A stretch of DNA of 64,000 nucleotides from Angiostrongylus vasorum (GCA_018806985.1 JADANN010000420.1:1488001-1552000); one strand, 5' to 3'. Shown: positions 12,119-25,004, counted from the stretch's first letter. The notes: generated by a model from the sequence alone, not told the origin. Numbers and translations are program-made.

Positions 12119-13800
12119 GTTGGATATGCGTCGAATATTATTCCATAGCGTAGATTAATGGAGGATGGCTTCTCAATGAGAAGCTTTACAGCGGTATTTT
12201 GGTAGATTCGAAGAAAAGAGGGTTCTGCTATGGCTCGCCACGAATTTTCGAGCGTGATAGTTTTCCTTTTCACTGGAATTTCTATGGAATCCTCTCCTCT
12301 GGGATTTTTCAAGTGTCTCAGACTTAAGACTTCGGCCTTTGTCAACTGTTAATTAATATCTAGTAAGCATCTGAAAATTCAGGTTAATATCAGGTTAATA
12401 GTTTTTTTTAATGCTAACGGCAAGAAGAAGTGCAACTACATTTGAACAAACATTAGGAGCCTGAAGTAGTTCCTGAAAATATCAATCTAATCCTGCTTCG
12501 GTTACGCTTTCTGTGTTAGGGGGGTCTATTAGCACAAATCATAACTTAATAGAATATGGCTTCAATTTTATTAAGTTCCGACATAAGAGAATTAAACAAA
12601 AAAGGGTTGTTCCTTCCTAATTAGATTGTCCACTGGAACAGTTGTAAATCTCTCATTTTACTTCACACAACCATCCAGCATTGGAACTTTTGGGAGGGAC
12701 TTTATATTGGTGACGTGTTGTGTATTAGCACATCATTAGTTCTAACAGGAATTGCGTGGCACTGATTATCATGTACAATTTAGCACTCCTCCTTTTCGGC
12801 ACTCCTTTTCGTCTAACTTTCCGTTTTCTTCTCTCTTCCACTTTTCATTTTATCATTTTTTTTGTGTTTAAAGTAATTTTTAGACTCTAGAGAATGCAGC
12901 TGTGAGTCAACAAGAACAAACACATACCTGACATCTCGTTGTTAACGAGGTTGATTTTATTCTTGGTCGCTCGAAATACTGATACTGATTATGGGTTATC
13001 TCATTCTTTTGCAGTAGTTTGTCACCATCGAGTAGATGAGGTTTTCTGGATGTCGAATGTGCAGCCGTGAATTTCCTATCTCCGACAAAGCTAAGGGCTT
13101 GGATACTTTCATGTAGAAGCACAGGGTCTAAACTGTGTCATATCAGAGTTCAGGGAGCTTTTTGGTTGCTAATCTTACGCTGTAAACATTAAAGGAAGGG
13201 TATAGTATCAGAAATTGAAGCTTTTTGTTGATTGAGGATGTGAATTCCACTAAGCAGCTCTAATGAACAACTGCGAAATGAACAAACGAAGTTCAGTTGT
13301 GTTCCGCTTGTGTTATTCGATGTGTAATGAGAGTACAGGTGCCGGACAAGTCTCTGTGGCTCAAGAGCAGCCCAAAAGTAATTTAATCTCTTCAATATTG
13401 ACGATGTTGACGTGAGTAATGCTCTTTGGTCGGCATTGGATATTCATTGAATTCTAATGAGAAATCCCTGATACCGTTTGTTCAGTATGATAACACCGCA
13501 CAATAAGCAAAAGAACATGATGGAAATCACACATTTTAGAACGGCAACTGTGAGCGAAGAACCACCTTACTATTTCACTGTTTTTCTTGATTATCAAACA
13601 TGATACTGTTATTAGAGCATTTATTAACTTACCGTCATTTGTCTGCTTACTATCAGCTCTTATCACAATGATTGCTTTGTATGCCTGTCGTACAGCAACG
13701 GTGAAAACCAGTTTGGTATACCTATATTTTTTTTACGATTTGTACATCTCTAATGACTGGAATGATTGGCACGTATTCATTCGTGAACATGTGATCAAAA
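12119..13800 (-). other. Exon-like cluster, unassigned, weak evidence
   Basis: Several minus-strand segments are bounded by splice-like sites. About 13645-13728 (YTKLVFTVAVRQAYKAIIVI) ends at a perfect GTAAGT donor. A segment near 13490-13560 encodes a hydrophobic stretch (VISIMFFCLLCGVIILNKR). 12922-13129 ends at GTATGT, and 12119-12356 follows an AACAG acceptor and ends in a stop with LIEKPSSINLRYGIIFDAY, faintly like the end of a CUB domain. The phases can be joined in more than one way, and the plus strand of part of the region is also open. I do not recognise a family and cannot choose a model. Confidence 0.2.
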
Positions 13801-13894
13801 TAGGACCGAAGTAGCAAAGATCAATGAGGTGTCTGCAAAAGCTTCATTGCAACATTTGTTTCTCGTTTCTCAATCCGAGAAAAAAATGTCGTGT

Positions 13895-14146
13895 GCAGTC
13901 CAGACCACTCCCGGTGAAGAATGATTGCTGATGGCACTGATCGATTGAACTAGCTGAGAGACAGGCGAAACGAAGAACCCTCATGGTGTGGTGGTGAACG
14001 CGTTAGCCCCTGGAAAGGGTAATAGCGCTTTCATTCCTCACCGCAGGCATCTGCGGTCCAGAGTTTTGCAAATATCTGAGCACCATTGTGGTTGTGTCAC
14101 ACATAATACCCTGCCGTGAAAAATTGTGCTAGGCAGTAAATAAGAA
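13895..14146 (+). repeat. SINE-C copy (tRNA-like)
   Basis: tRNA-like segment GTGTGGTGGTGAACGCGTTA with a degraded B box, then GCGGTCCAGAGTTTTGCAAA, ATATCTGAGCACCATTGTGG and the tail CTGCCGTGAAAAATTG...GGCAGTAAATAAG. Confidence 0.7.
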
Positions 14147-14524
14147 ATTACCATTGTCCTGTGCAGTGTCTTTTTTCTTCGTTTCCCTGCATTTTTTTGT
14201 TACGTTGAGTTTTGTTTTCTTCGGATTGTCGTCATATTCTAAGGGAATTCACAAAATCGTCCCAGAACACTTAAAGATTAGGATGGTGTCTCTGTGTAAA
14301 TGTGACGGACGTGAGCAGTGAGAGGTTTCACTTTCTCTCACGTCTTTATTCTGTCGATTTGTCGTCCTTGTGTGATTTTTCTGTGCAGTAAGAGTGATCG
14401 AGATCGTTGCCCATTTGACAAATGATATTCTCTAGTGTAATTGTTTGAGAGTCACCATGTATCGTTTGGTGACAGTATTCCTCAACTGCAGAACTCACAC
14501 TAATAAACGCCTCTTGTCGTTTGT

Positions 14525-14640
14525 TTATGAGCTAACACGAGCTTGTTACCAAACATTTATTCGGCTAACGTTTCGACGTCTTCGTCTTCCTCAGAGCCGA
14601 TAATCCGAGTCGGTGTCCACAGTCCTTCGTACTTTCGAAG
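14525..14640 (-). repeat. Solo PLE-2 terminal repeat
   Basis: On the minus strand this reads CGACTCGGATTATCGGCTC, then CTGAGGAAGACGAAGACGTC, GAAACGTTAGCCGAATAAA, and ends near CTCGTGTTAGC. It is the best preserved PLE-2 terminus in the window. Confidence 0.7.
14559..14601 (-). ncRNA. Hammerhead-ribozyme-like motif, PLE-2 type, intact core
   Basis: Minus strand: stem I UCGGCU/AGCCGA (6 perfect pairs), core CUGAGGA, stem II GACG/CGUC with loop AAGA, GAAA, minimal AC/GU stem III and cleavage-site U. Stems I and II differ from PLE-1 at several positions yet remain complementary, which supports a conserved fold. Confidence 0.6.
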
Positions 14641-14934
14641 TGTTGTATTCGTCGTCCCTATCGAGTCGGATCTTTTCACCCATACCCATTCTGTTCCATT
14701 ATTAATACGGTACCTAGAACTGCTTTGTAATTCAAAAGTGGAAATTAATACCTCTATTGCTAACTAACAGTTTTTTCTTTGGAATTTGCAACCATGAAAC
14801 TGTGAAGTGTTGATAGCTTAACAAGAAATCAATTCGCGTCTTTTTCGTAATCACTATAACAACTTCACTGTAAATCTTTTTCTAACTTGTTAACGAATTT
14901 TTTATGTTACTTTATTAGAATTCACATCCATCAG

Positions 14935-15232
14935 CGCACACATGAGATCGATCCCAATGCCGCTGGGCCAGCAAGCCTTCGGAGTCGGCAAATTGGTGCC
15001 AGACTTGTCTGGCAGGATAGCAGCACTGGCAAATTGGTGCCAGACTTGTCTGGCAGGATAGCAGCACTGGCAAATTGGTGCCAGACTTGTCTGGCAGGAT
15101 AGCAGCACGGTAGATCACCGGAAGTCATTGTAAAGGCTAGATATGCATTCAGTTACCTTCAACGATGCTTAATGAAGCTAAATGCGTGGCGCATCCCTCA
15201 AGGATTGATCAATGCCGGGAGCTTTATGCTTT
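14935..15232 (+). repeat. SINE-A copy with 41-bp core triplicated
   Basis: The A-box end is lost, and the copy starts near the B box (GAGATCGATCCC). The core unit beginning GGCAAATTGGTGCCAGACTT occurs three times in perfect tandem (14987-15027, 15028-15068, 15069-15109), followed by the normal tail to TTGATCAATGCCGGGAGC. Confidence 0.85.
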
Positions 15233-15399
15233 TTTTATGTTATACTTTTATTACTGGAATCGAAAGTCTCACTGCTTCTTTTCCAATATTTTATACCGTT
15301 TTATGACATTTTTCTCCAAAACCAAGCATTTTGTTGGAAACACCGTTATTACATTGGTTACCCTTTGTTTTTGTTTCTTCTTTGAATATTTCCGCAATC

Positions 15400-15890
15400 T
15401 TGGCATTTTGAAAGGGGAAGTTTGTGCTCTGTACCAGAAGAACTATAGAGATATTTTGGATCCCCCTGAACGCACACATCATTATTCTTCTCAGCTGATT
15501 TCTGTTGATCGGATTCCCTTTCTCTATTTCGGTGAGTTTTCGTTCACAAATCTAGGAAAACGCATCCATTCAGTAGTTTGTCCAACCACTGTTTTCCAGA
15601 GTTCTGTCGCATGACGCCACTCCTCTTTTCCATAGAGGACCATCGACCTTCTCTTCATTTTGCCGCTACTTTTTTTCATTAAAAGCAGAAATAATTATTG
15701 TTTCTAAATCACTTAAGTAGTCTAACGTCACCTTTAATAGCAGCGTTTTCATTTTTCTCTTTTTTTTCTTCTTTTATTTGCTTCTCGTCGAGGAGGATGG
15801 ACTTTTTGCGTTACCCTCAACCAGTCGACTGATCGCAGAAAACGCCTCTGAACTGGAAGAATCCTGGTCACAAGGCATCATAGTCTACTC
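15400..15890 (+). other. Exon-like stretch, unassigned, weak evidence
   Basis: An open stretch with YRDILDPPERTHHYSSQLIS and VDRIPFLYF ends at a GTGAGT donor (about 15531). A TTTTCCAG acceptor follows at about 15601, and the frame continues to a stop near 15680. A further open stretch (EDGLFALPSTSRLIAENASE) lies at 15790-15890. There is no family match and no clear upstream acceptor, so this may be chance. Confidence 0.15.
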
Positions 15891-16264
15891 ATATGCACAA
15901 ATCGACTGTTCGTTTATGTTCTGTGAGCTTGAAGTTTTCATTAATTCATTTCATTGTCTTTCAACGGTTGTTTGTGAAAGTTGTGTGGTCGTATCGTGGT
16001 TTTTGCTGCGGACTAGCGGCCTGTCATCTTCTTTCCTCACTATCAGATATTATACTGGTTAAGTGTACTTTTTTTTGTGGAATCTTTAGGTAAACCTGAG
16101 CGTTTAGAATCAAATGACTCAGGAGAGCGTTCGCAGGTCTTCACTATGGGCAGTCACTGCTCATATGTGTTGAAAAGGAGATTTGCTACTCTCTGACCAG
16201 TATTCATCGAAATCAGTAGCAATTCCTGCGATTATTTGTCGACCCACCAACTGATCAAGGTATA

Positions 16265-16745
16265 TTGAATATGTGAAATACAACCATAAGGATGCTGAGA
16301 TATGAACAAAGCTAGGAACATCAGCTGCGTTTCGAACCCGCGATTACCCTTTTCGGGGTTCATCGGAGGTTCCGGGTTTCTCATATATCTCAGTGTTGTC
16401 ATAGTTACAGGTTCACATAAAACCCTGCCATGAATATAAAATAAGCAGTAAATAAAGGTTAGATATTGTGATTTCGACGGCGGCTTCACCTTGACTGAGT
16501 GCATTGCCGATTGGTGCTTACCAGATCATTCCCTGTTGGCGAATGATCGCTGATGGCACCGTTAGGGTAAAAAAACTGAATGAGAGAAAGGCAAAGGGCC
16601 TCGGTTGGTCCAATGGATGACTTGTGCGCTGCCGGAAAGGGTGATCGCGTGTTCGAAGCATACTTGAGGTTCTTAGTTTTGCTGATGTCTCAGCATCATG
16701 GAGGTTGTGTTTAACATCGTACTTTACCATGAAGAAAGTAGTGGA
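16265..16745. repeat. SINE-C hairpin followed by a SINE-C copy
   Basis: At 16270-16450 an antisense piece (AAGGATGCTGAGATATGAAC, CGAACCCGCGATTACCC) faces a sense piece (GGGTTTCTCATATATCTCAG and tail). A sense copy from about 16466 follows, with CAGATCATTCCCTGTTGGCG, CGCTGCCGGAAAGGGTGATC and GCTGATGTCTCAGCATCATG. Confidence 0.55.
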
Positions 16746-18261
16746 CAGTCAACAATTTGCAGTCAAGTATTTTTTCAAATAAATAAAAGATCAATTCCAA
16801 TGCTGATAGTGTTGATAATGTCTGCATATCTATAAATGGCGGTTCATCGTGTTCTCATTTAAGTTTTCTGTTTAATTCCTTGAATTAATCATGAAGAAGC
16901 ACTCTGTAATCATCTGTAAAAAACGTAAAGGATTGTAAGAGGAAGATTTTAACTTCAGTTTATTCTTATCAGCTTCTTATCCGCAGGTCCCTAATCACTG
17001 ATAATGTGGCTGAACCTGACTTTACAGCGGTGGCGTCACTCAATAGTTAGGGCGCGTTGAGTCTGCTTATAATTTTCCACTTTTGCTTGAAAATAGATAG
17101 TTTTACTTCTACATTCATTTCTTTCAATAAAAATTGGGATGTCTTCTTTTTCTGCGTTGTGATCAAAAACTAAGAAATTCGGTCGAGTAACGGTTTACTG
17201 TGCACTTTTTTGTTTTCTTCTTCTTCTTCATTACCATCATAGCACTGGTCATAATGAAATCATACGGAGTAGAAACTTGTCTTACAGCGCAGTACCACTG
17301 ATAATTATGTTTTGCTCCTTGTATCTCATCGTATTTCCTGACTTTTAGTTCATTCTTTAATCTTTTTCACTTTTTGTCAGTCTTCGGCTTTTCTTTGCTT
17401 TTCTTTTTTTCGTTTTTTTTTCCTTTGCTTTGCAATTGCTGGATGCCTAGGAAGACGTTGGCCCCTCTCGTCAATATGAGACGCTCGTACCATTGGTAGT
17501 CCATTATCACGTACTAAAACCGACGGGAATGATTTGCAGTACAGGAGAAGTGTGAAGATAATCATTTAATGAATTGTTTAACTCGATTTAAGATTATTGA
17601 TTTAGAAGATTTAAGATTAAGATTATTAAGAGTTTGTGTCGTTGGATAACTGACGACAACTAGTTTTCGAATGATACGCTTCGCTTCAACGATAACACTT
17701 GTGCTACTTACTAATCAGGTCAAAATCCACTTGACTACTTTTTTCTCCATTTGGTGTCATTCCTTGCATTTTTGGGAGACGACCTCATAGGTGTGTCTTT
17801 GAAGAAGCTTGGTAAGAACTGTAATAAGTATTATCCGTTAGCTTACAATGCTTCTTCACTCCAAGTTATGCCTGCATATTCTGTCGTTCTTTATTTCTAT
17901 GATCCATAAGGTCTCTTTATAGTTGTCGTTTCTTTTTGAAGATCCAGCAGACTTGATTACCAAGTTTTACCTATGTCGACTAATTGGTTGTCGTTTCTTC
18001 TATTATTGACCATATTTAGTGGTTTCGTAAATTCTTAGCTAATTAACACAGGAAGTTCAAATTCGTTAACGCCAGTGATAGGAATGCTGGAAAGCTTACG
18101 GTGGTATATTGGCTTCTTGCTTCCTATCGCTATTAAGTCAATTGGTCAGAGCTTGCGAAACGGAAAAACTTTTCTATTGCAACTGCTTCGTTTTCTCTCT
18201 CAGCAATCGCGAGATTGTCGTACAGCATATGTTTACTTCAGTGCAAAAAACACACATACAA

Positions 18262-18462
18262 CACAACCGTAGCAGACGTTTCGGCAGTATCGCCCTTTTC
18301 AGAGCCTAGAAGGGTATAGTGATATGCCATTTACTATGCCAAACGCTTCAATAACACTGACAGAAAGATGACAGTCTATATGATAATCACATGAGCAACA
18401 GCTTTTCGTAAAACCCACCGTTATAATCGAATGCCGAGGTTAACAAAAAGTCGATCCTGGGA
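18262..18462 (-). repeat. Diverged PLE-1 terminal remnant
   Basis: GACGTTTCGGCAGTATCGCC followed by CTTTTCAGAGCC, and at the far end TGCCGAGGTTAACAAAAAGTC, match the PLE-1 terminus in antisense. The ribozyme core is mutated (CTGAAAA). Confidence 0.55.
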
Positions 18463-19563
18463 ACTTAGTCTGTTGTTTTAATCTTGTAATACTGTGTGGG
18501 GCAGGTAGTGCAACGCGCAGTGATGTGCTATTGTTAAGTTGATGTTTGTTCGATATGTTTATAGTCTCATCAATCTCTCTATAGCTTTGTCTGTTGCTTG
18601 AGTATTGTGTTGCAGAAGGTGAAAGACCTAGTAGTACAGCCAATGGACATGTCGTTGCAGTGGCTAAGTCCAAATATTGCTTGGGATTCGTTTTTTCTTA
18701 AATCTTTATTTTAAACCGATGTAAAAATTACTGTCATCATAGAAAATCCTAGTCAAAATGCTGTAGGACTTCCTTCGTTTTACAAAGATCAGCTTCTGCA
18801 AGGGCTGTGAATCGAGGACGTTTCACCAGTGCGGGTATCACATGATTTCAGATGGAAAGCATGCTCGACCAAAATCCATCATGTGAATATGGCGGAAGGT
18901 GGAAACATCAGATTGGCTATCCGCAGACGAACATGTTCGCTCACCTTCATGGATTTCTATTGTTTCAAGATAACAGATCGAGTAAGAGAAGTTCTCGACT
19001 CCTCACCACGTGATTGGTTGTCGAAATATCTATGTGTTTTTCAACGATTTTATAAGCTGAACTTAAGTGCTGAAGCGAATCTCTATGGTTAAATAATGCC
19101 ATTAACGTTATACTCATTTTAGGAAATTCTTGGTACATGACTGAGACTTATCTTAGAATGGGAGTGTATCCAGTTTGAGCACACAGCTACTCAGATTTGT
19201 TGCCTCACGTAGTGCCATTGCCATTTTTGTTTTTCGATAACAACCTCTCGACGCAGTGAGCTCAATAAAGGGGAGAATTAAGCACGTTTGATTGCCTACT
19301 CTATTCATGTGTGTTTCGGAGAATTTCGGAGTTCATTTCGCTGAAACGATGGATACAACGTCACTTTTGCTGTCCAGGAGTCTTGGCGAGAATCCGTGCT
19401 CCCATCTGCTTCCCAAAAAAAAAGGATATCGTGGTTTTCCCGATCGTTGGAATGGAGTATTTTAGCTGGGTTTGGATACGCTGGCAAAAAAAAACGTCTA
19501 ACTTCTTCTTCATCTGCTCAAATTCTTTACACTTTCTGGTGTAATGTGTTGTTCAATAACGAC

Positions 19564-19613
19564 TGTTTTATTGGCTGGTGAAGTCTTTGTTTTATTGGCT
19601 GGTGAAGTCTTTG
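19564..19613 (+). repeat. 24-bp direct duplication
   Basis: TTTTATTGGCTGGTGAAGTC plus TTTG occurs twice in a row. Confidence 0.85.
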
Positions 19614-21449
19614 TCAATGAAAGTGTTACGGTAGAAAGGGACAGCTTGCTTTGAGCTCGTTATTGCAACTGTTTGAACGGACGAGAATCAAGAACACCGT
19701 GCGGTGATCATGCCTTTAAAGGTTAAGTGGATTGTCAAAGATTAAATGGATCAAACATGTCACTCAGTACTCTTACTGATCTGATGACACAAACAAAAGA
19801 ATTAGATGACGCGTTACTTGTCTTCTTCAATGAAGAACTCTCGTCCTCTATCGGAAAAAAAGCTCGGTGGGGTATTCTTTCACATGACTGGGATAATTAC
19901 GATAGTTGATGTCATATGCTTCATTTACTTAGTTGAAAGCGTATAAATAGTCAGTATGAAAGCGTATAATATTAGCACTCATTAACAACGTATTGGTGGA
20001 AAGCCACCTAAGCTTGCTTTCGTTCATATTTGTAAACAAACATATTTTACTTAACCGCATCTTTTTTCACCTCCTCCTCCTCACTTCTCGTTTTGGTGTT
20101 GCGTTTTCCTTCCTATTGATTTGTCCTTCAAAGCATCTCGCATTGGTTTGTGTTGCACGAATTGGAGTGTTGATAGTGTTTTTCTTTTTTTTCTTCTTGA
20201 TGAGTTTTTAAGGAATTTCGATTCCACTCTATAGGTTTTCTTGGCGAGTTTTTTGTTTTATCCAACATGGAAGCCATTCGGCTTGTCATTCAGTTGTAGT
20301 TAATGTTGTGTTTTTCTAAACGTTTTTTTACTGTGGTGTTTCAATGTTTTATTTTATCACTATAATGCCGCCGATTTATTGCCGTTTCTGCTTTTCAGAT
20401 GTTTATGATTCAGCTAACATCTCCTTAAGTTCGATGTATGTGTGGACCTTGTGGACCGTCCCTAAACTGGCATTCCGCTTCATTCAGTGACTGAGTGTGT
20501 TGTTTAGTGGAGTGTGGAACAGCACGCATTGATGAGGTTCATCTCCAGCCGGTTCAGTCGCGCTGAGGAGGAGTTCTAGCGATAATTTCATCCAGTGACA
20601 AGCCCGCCATGCACAACCCTAATGCTAGGAACCAAAGCTCTCCAGGGAAAGACTGTCGTAACGAGTGCGAGGAATTGCCTACGTCCCATAAAATACCATC
20701 GTAAAGTGGCGAACTTCACACTCAGAGGAGTCGACACCTGTGTTCTATGTTCTATTACGACCAGAAAACACACCATCATATGTTTCTTGGGACATTGGAC
20801 TCCAAATCAACAAACGTGCCGCGGTTGAATTGAAAACACGCTACGCTAGGGATTCATCGTTAATACTGGAAATTCAGGCGCTCATATATCGAGATAGGTG
20901 TGGTCATTTTTACTTAGCGTGTTTCTTGCGTTATCAATTGCCTCTAAACGCTCATACTCACCAATGTGAACGAAGAAAAATGAATTTTAACTAGACCTCT
21001 CTCAACCAAAATATTTACTACACCTCCCACTATATTCATTTTACTAATGAGTTTCGGAACGTTTAGTAATGAAACCAGAATGGCAAATGAAGGACGAACT
21101 CCTCTGTGTCAATATATAAATAAAACATGAACGTAGATAGTTAACAAAACACTTTACAACGTCTTTTTAGCACTCTGAGTTTCACTCACTTAACACTGCA
21201 GTTCACAGATTTCGAATTACTTTTTTTGGAATCTTTGCTATTAGTGGCACTAGTAAATATGGTTTCCTTTTCGTACAGAGAGAGTGAGATAGCGCTGTAG
21301 TTAGTGATTTAGTCCATCTGAAAGCAGTGCGCTGGGTAGGCCCACCCATTCCTCAAAGCTGTACCCCAATCCACGTAGAAACTTCCTTGTTCAGTTTTTC
21401 CCTAAGATTGTAAAAAGAACTCAGTCGGTAGCCGAAACAACGCGCGAAA

Positions 21450-21545
21450 AGTCCGAAAACTTTCGTGGACGGTGGACGAAGGAAAACGATTTGAATATAA
21501 GAAGTGCCGGGCTGCGCACAGCAAATGCCATTATGGGTCGTGTAA
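21450..21545 (+). repeat. SINE-B 3' tail fragment, diverged
   Basis: TTCGTGGACGGTGGACGAAG, AAGAAGTGCCGGGCTGCGCA and CATTATGGGTCGTG follow the order of the SINE-B tail. The match is short. Confidence 0.4.
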
Positions 21546-21711
21546 AATGAAAAAAGGACTTTTCATACCTACCTAAACGAGATTGTATGACGCGCTGGAT
21601 AAGAGTGCTCTGCGACACAAACTGGATTTGTGGCTAGTTCGATCTTTTGCTCGAGGCAAAGCGACCTCTCTCTATTCCCCTCCTTGGGCGTGAAAATTAG
21701 TATTAGACGGG

Positions 21712-21858
21712 TCTCGGAGGACAGCAGCACTGAATTTATATATCGATAGGCCATTGTAAGTCACTTGATTGATCAAATACGTCTTCAGTTATCTTTACGA
21801 TGCTTAATGGAGTCGAATGTTTGGCCTCAACGATTGGTCAACGGTGAACTCTTTATAC
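21712..21858 (+). repeat. SINE-A 3' fragment
   Basis: ACAGCAGCACTGAATTTATA, CGATAGGCCATTGTAAGTC, GATGCTTAATGGAGTCGAAT and GATTGGTCAACGGTGAAC match the SINE-A tail. Head and core are missing. Confidence 0.6.
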
Positions 21859-22240
21859 TTTGTTCATCTTTTTTAATTGGCTATTAAAGTAGAATTAGCC
21901 TGTGTTTTCTTGGTGTTGGAGATATTTCAGAGGAAGTTGTCAAGGTGATAAACGGATGTGTTGAGGAAAGAAATCATTGTGTTAGTGAAATATTGTATCT
22001 CTTGTTATCGTAAGTACATCCATCAGACAATGTTTTAATAATATATAATGTACAGCAGTGTAACAATAATAATGTAACCAACGGGAATAATTTGGTCATT
22101 GCGAGAGTTGTGGGTCAATAATTCAAGTATTTAGCCAAATTTCTTTTGTTCATAAGTTTCAAGTGACCCGTAGGTCTGAACAAACAAGTATTTCTTTCGA
22201 ATTTATGGGAAGTTCTTACTATTTTGTTTTATTTTTTATA

Positions 22241-22601
22241 TGACCCGTCTTCACGTCTACTGTGCGGATCCCAGCATTTCTCACATTCGATTCGTTTCCT
22301 CGCATCCATTGTCCACGAAGGTCTTCTAACTTTTTTAGGTGTGGCTTTCGGTTGCTGCTTGAGGATTTTCATTTCATCTTGAATGTTGTAGAATTCTGGT
22401 CGAGCAATTCTCTCTGGAGTCCTGATATAGCCGGGGTGGAGCGTTCCCAGTTGGATTTCAGAGAGTGATTTTTTTTCCCAGACAAGTCCGGTACCAATTT
22501 CCAAACCTCGGAGGTTTGAGAGGCTTGATTGGCCCGGAGCGGAATCGAACTAGCATCATGCTCTTGATGACGGACATCACTACCACTGTGCTATCCGCCC
22601 C
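22241..22601 (-). repeat. SINE-B copy (tRNA-derived), full length
   Basis: Minus strand: tRNA-like head GGGGCGGATAGCACAGTGG with B box GTTCGATTCC, then the core AAATTGGTACCGGACTTGTC shared with SINE-A, an A-run, and a long family-specific tail ending GTAGACGTGAAGACGGGTCA. Confidence 0.8.
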
Positions 22602-24615
22602 ATTTATGGATATTTGATATTACAAATTGTTATTTTGATCTTATTAAATAGATTACTACCGTACGTTGTAGTAACTTTTCGCGCAGTGATTTTTCAGTGT
22701 TAGATGAGTGGTAGTGATAACGCGATCCTTAGAAGTATGAAAATTCCTGTTGTCTTTAGCATTTTCGGTACTGCTTCTATAGTATGTAATCCATACGGTG
22801 CAAAAATATTGGCACCTTTCAACTTTAAACCAGCACAATATGTCTAAATTCGTAGTGAATTTACTAGTTGTGATAAAACCATTTACATCTGCAGGTCTCT
22901 CATAATGAGGTAAAAGTTTTTATATTCAATCTAGCGGAAGCTCTGATTTTGTGAGACTTACAAAACGTCTTCTTCGTACTTTTTCCCCGCTCAAGGTTGT
23001 GTTCGAGAAAGCAAAGCGACAAAACAAGCAAAGTTTTGCCCAGCTTGATGCGATGGAGCTTCCCATTGAGTCGTTTATGTTTGTGGTTGACGATTAGATT
23101 GGAAATTTAAAAGAATGTTTTGGAAACACCATATATAGCCTTAGTGCGATAGAGCGAAGCGTCTTCTATATGTTTATAACTGTTTCGCGAGAACTCATAG
23201 TTTCATGTGACCGGCGCAACGGTCCAGCCCTAATTTTATCAGCTGTTAATGGACATGCTAGGATTTCGACAATGGGCGAAAGTTTTTCGGTAACTAGAAG
23301 ACTTTAGAGTTGAGAATATGACAGAATTCTAGAGGAGATTTTGCTCTATCGCTGTATGGGTATAAGTGCTACATATGATGCTATTTACCACATATTACTG
23401 CGTTCCATCATACTAACGCTTTTCTACGACCGTTCGAAAGTGTTTTCCTGCTCATATTGAATCTCTCTTGATATTTTTCTATCGGCTGTTTTTATACGAT
23501 AACTGTGCGGTTGATTGAAGTGATTGAAAATTAAGTAACAGTAAAATTACGAGTCATTGAAGTTGTTGAAGAAACGGTTTTTTGTATATTTACAACCATA
23601 GAAAAGAGCTTTTCTGACCGATATCTAGCAAACATATGTTCGATAAGCGATCTACTGGCTGTGAATAGTTTGGAAAAAAAAGCTCTGAATAGTTTGGTGA
23701 AAGCAAGAAAGCAGGAAAAAGAAAACGCGGCGAAAGAAACCAGCGAATAGAGTGCGCATTGAAATCAATATATACGGTCAGCAATGTCCGCCAACATACT
23801 TATTGAAATCAGCACGCACGGTAGCCAAGTAGTTGAAGTTCGTAATTCTTCAATAACTCTATTTATCGGTGTCGCGAATCGTCGATAAACCCAGCACGAT
23901 CGCGAATCTGTTGAAGTGCTTCATTTCGCGTTCTCATAGAAAAGTGGATTTTTTCCTTCAGTCTTTGAATAAAAGATGCTTTACGTCTAAATAACTGACT
24001 TAGACACCTTTTATGTTGTCCAGTAATTTGAGGAAAACAATGAAGATCCCATTTTATAATACCTTACTGAAGACAAAGTGATTAGTTTGTCACAGTACGA
24101 ATTCGTCTTGAGAAAGTCGACAGAAACTCGTGTCGTAATATTTGAACGAACTGATACTTGATTTGAAATGATGATGTGACCGTAATCGACATTGACATCG
24201 TCAAGGTTTTTCAACTTTCCGTTCAACGTTAACTTACTGGTTTGGTATTGACTTTCTTGAGCTTTGATTCTTTTAAAAGATTCCTAAAGAAGTCCGATCT
24301 TTGGTGAGGTTGTTTTCTGCTGTGTACTAACAATTTTTGAAAGTGAAATAGTTGACAGCTCATGATCACTTAGAACTATGCCGATAATTCACAAGATTGT
24401 AAATCCCAGAGTACTTGCTGCTTAGCAAAATGATTCATGTCAAGTGCGTCAATCTTTTCTTTATATTGAAAAAACTTTTAGTTCTATTCTAAGTTGTTGA
24501 ACGACTCTTCCATGAGCAAATAAATATCTGTCACGTGTGTTCAGTGGAAAGTCTAACTCACTCCTGAGGTGTAATAATAAGTCAGCAGTTAATTTTGACA
24601 TCATAGTCCACTATG
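22602..24615. other. No gene or clear repeat seen
   Basis: Only short ORFs without domain-like sequence, and no match to the repeat families found elsewhere in the window. Confidence 0.5.
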
Positions 24616-25004
24616 GTCCTCCCAACGGTTTACCGTCTCGTCGTGGCTGGGAGGTGTTCCTGGGTGTCGGGCTGCGATGTACAACGGGAGGATTCATTCC
24701 CCCTGTCAGGGTCTCCCAAGCTGAGAAGGAGTCCGGCGTTTCCATCAGGAAGCCCAGCTAAGAGTAAACCAATACCAGGATCCGCCACCGTCCTGGTATC
24801 AAAGTCGCATGGTGGCAAATTTCTCTCTGATTCACAAGTGCTGCGACCGTCGGTGGTGGTGAAGAGCTGGGACACACTTTGGCCAGGCTGAACTCGTGAT
24901 TCCAGGTAAACGCAATGGCTTAACCAGCAATTCTCCGAAAAATGGAGATTATGCTGGGGCCTGCACAACCAGTGAGAACGGGCTATTCAAGTACCAAGTG
25001 TCAA
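24616..25004 (+). repeat. Repeat R copy, full length (about 390 bp)
   Basis: It starts at CCCAACGGTTTACCGTCTCG and ends near CAACCAGTGAGAACGGGC. It contains the family hairpin ATACCAGGA/TCCTGGTAT. I do not recognise the family; no pol III boxes or coding potential are seen. Confidence 0.75.

Larger units (their letters stand above)
16746..21449. other. No gene seen
   Basis: Contains the PLE-1 remnant at 18262-18462 and the 24-bp duplication at 19564-19613. A GC-richer island at 20590-20830 reads open for about 77 codons on plus but shows no recognisable domain. Confidence 0.5.

Noticed and set aside
20595..20994. Open plus-strand stretch of about 77-84 codons
   Set aside because: No recognisable domain and no supporting splice sites; possibly an old mobile-element fragment that I cannot identify.
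24613..24968. ORFs of about 90-110 codons on both strands, also at 34353, 42284, 62940
   Set aside because: Inside repeat R copies; no domain, and the frames break between copies.
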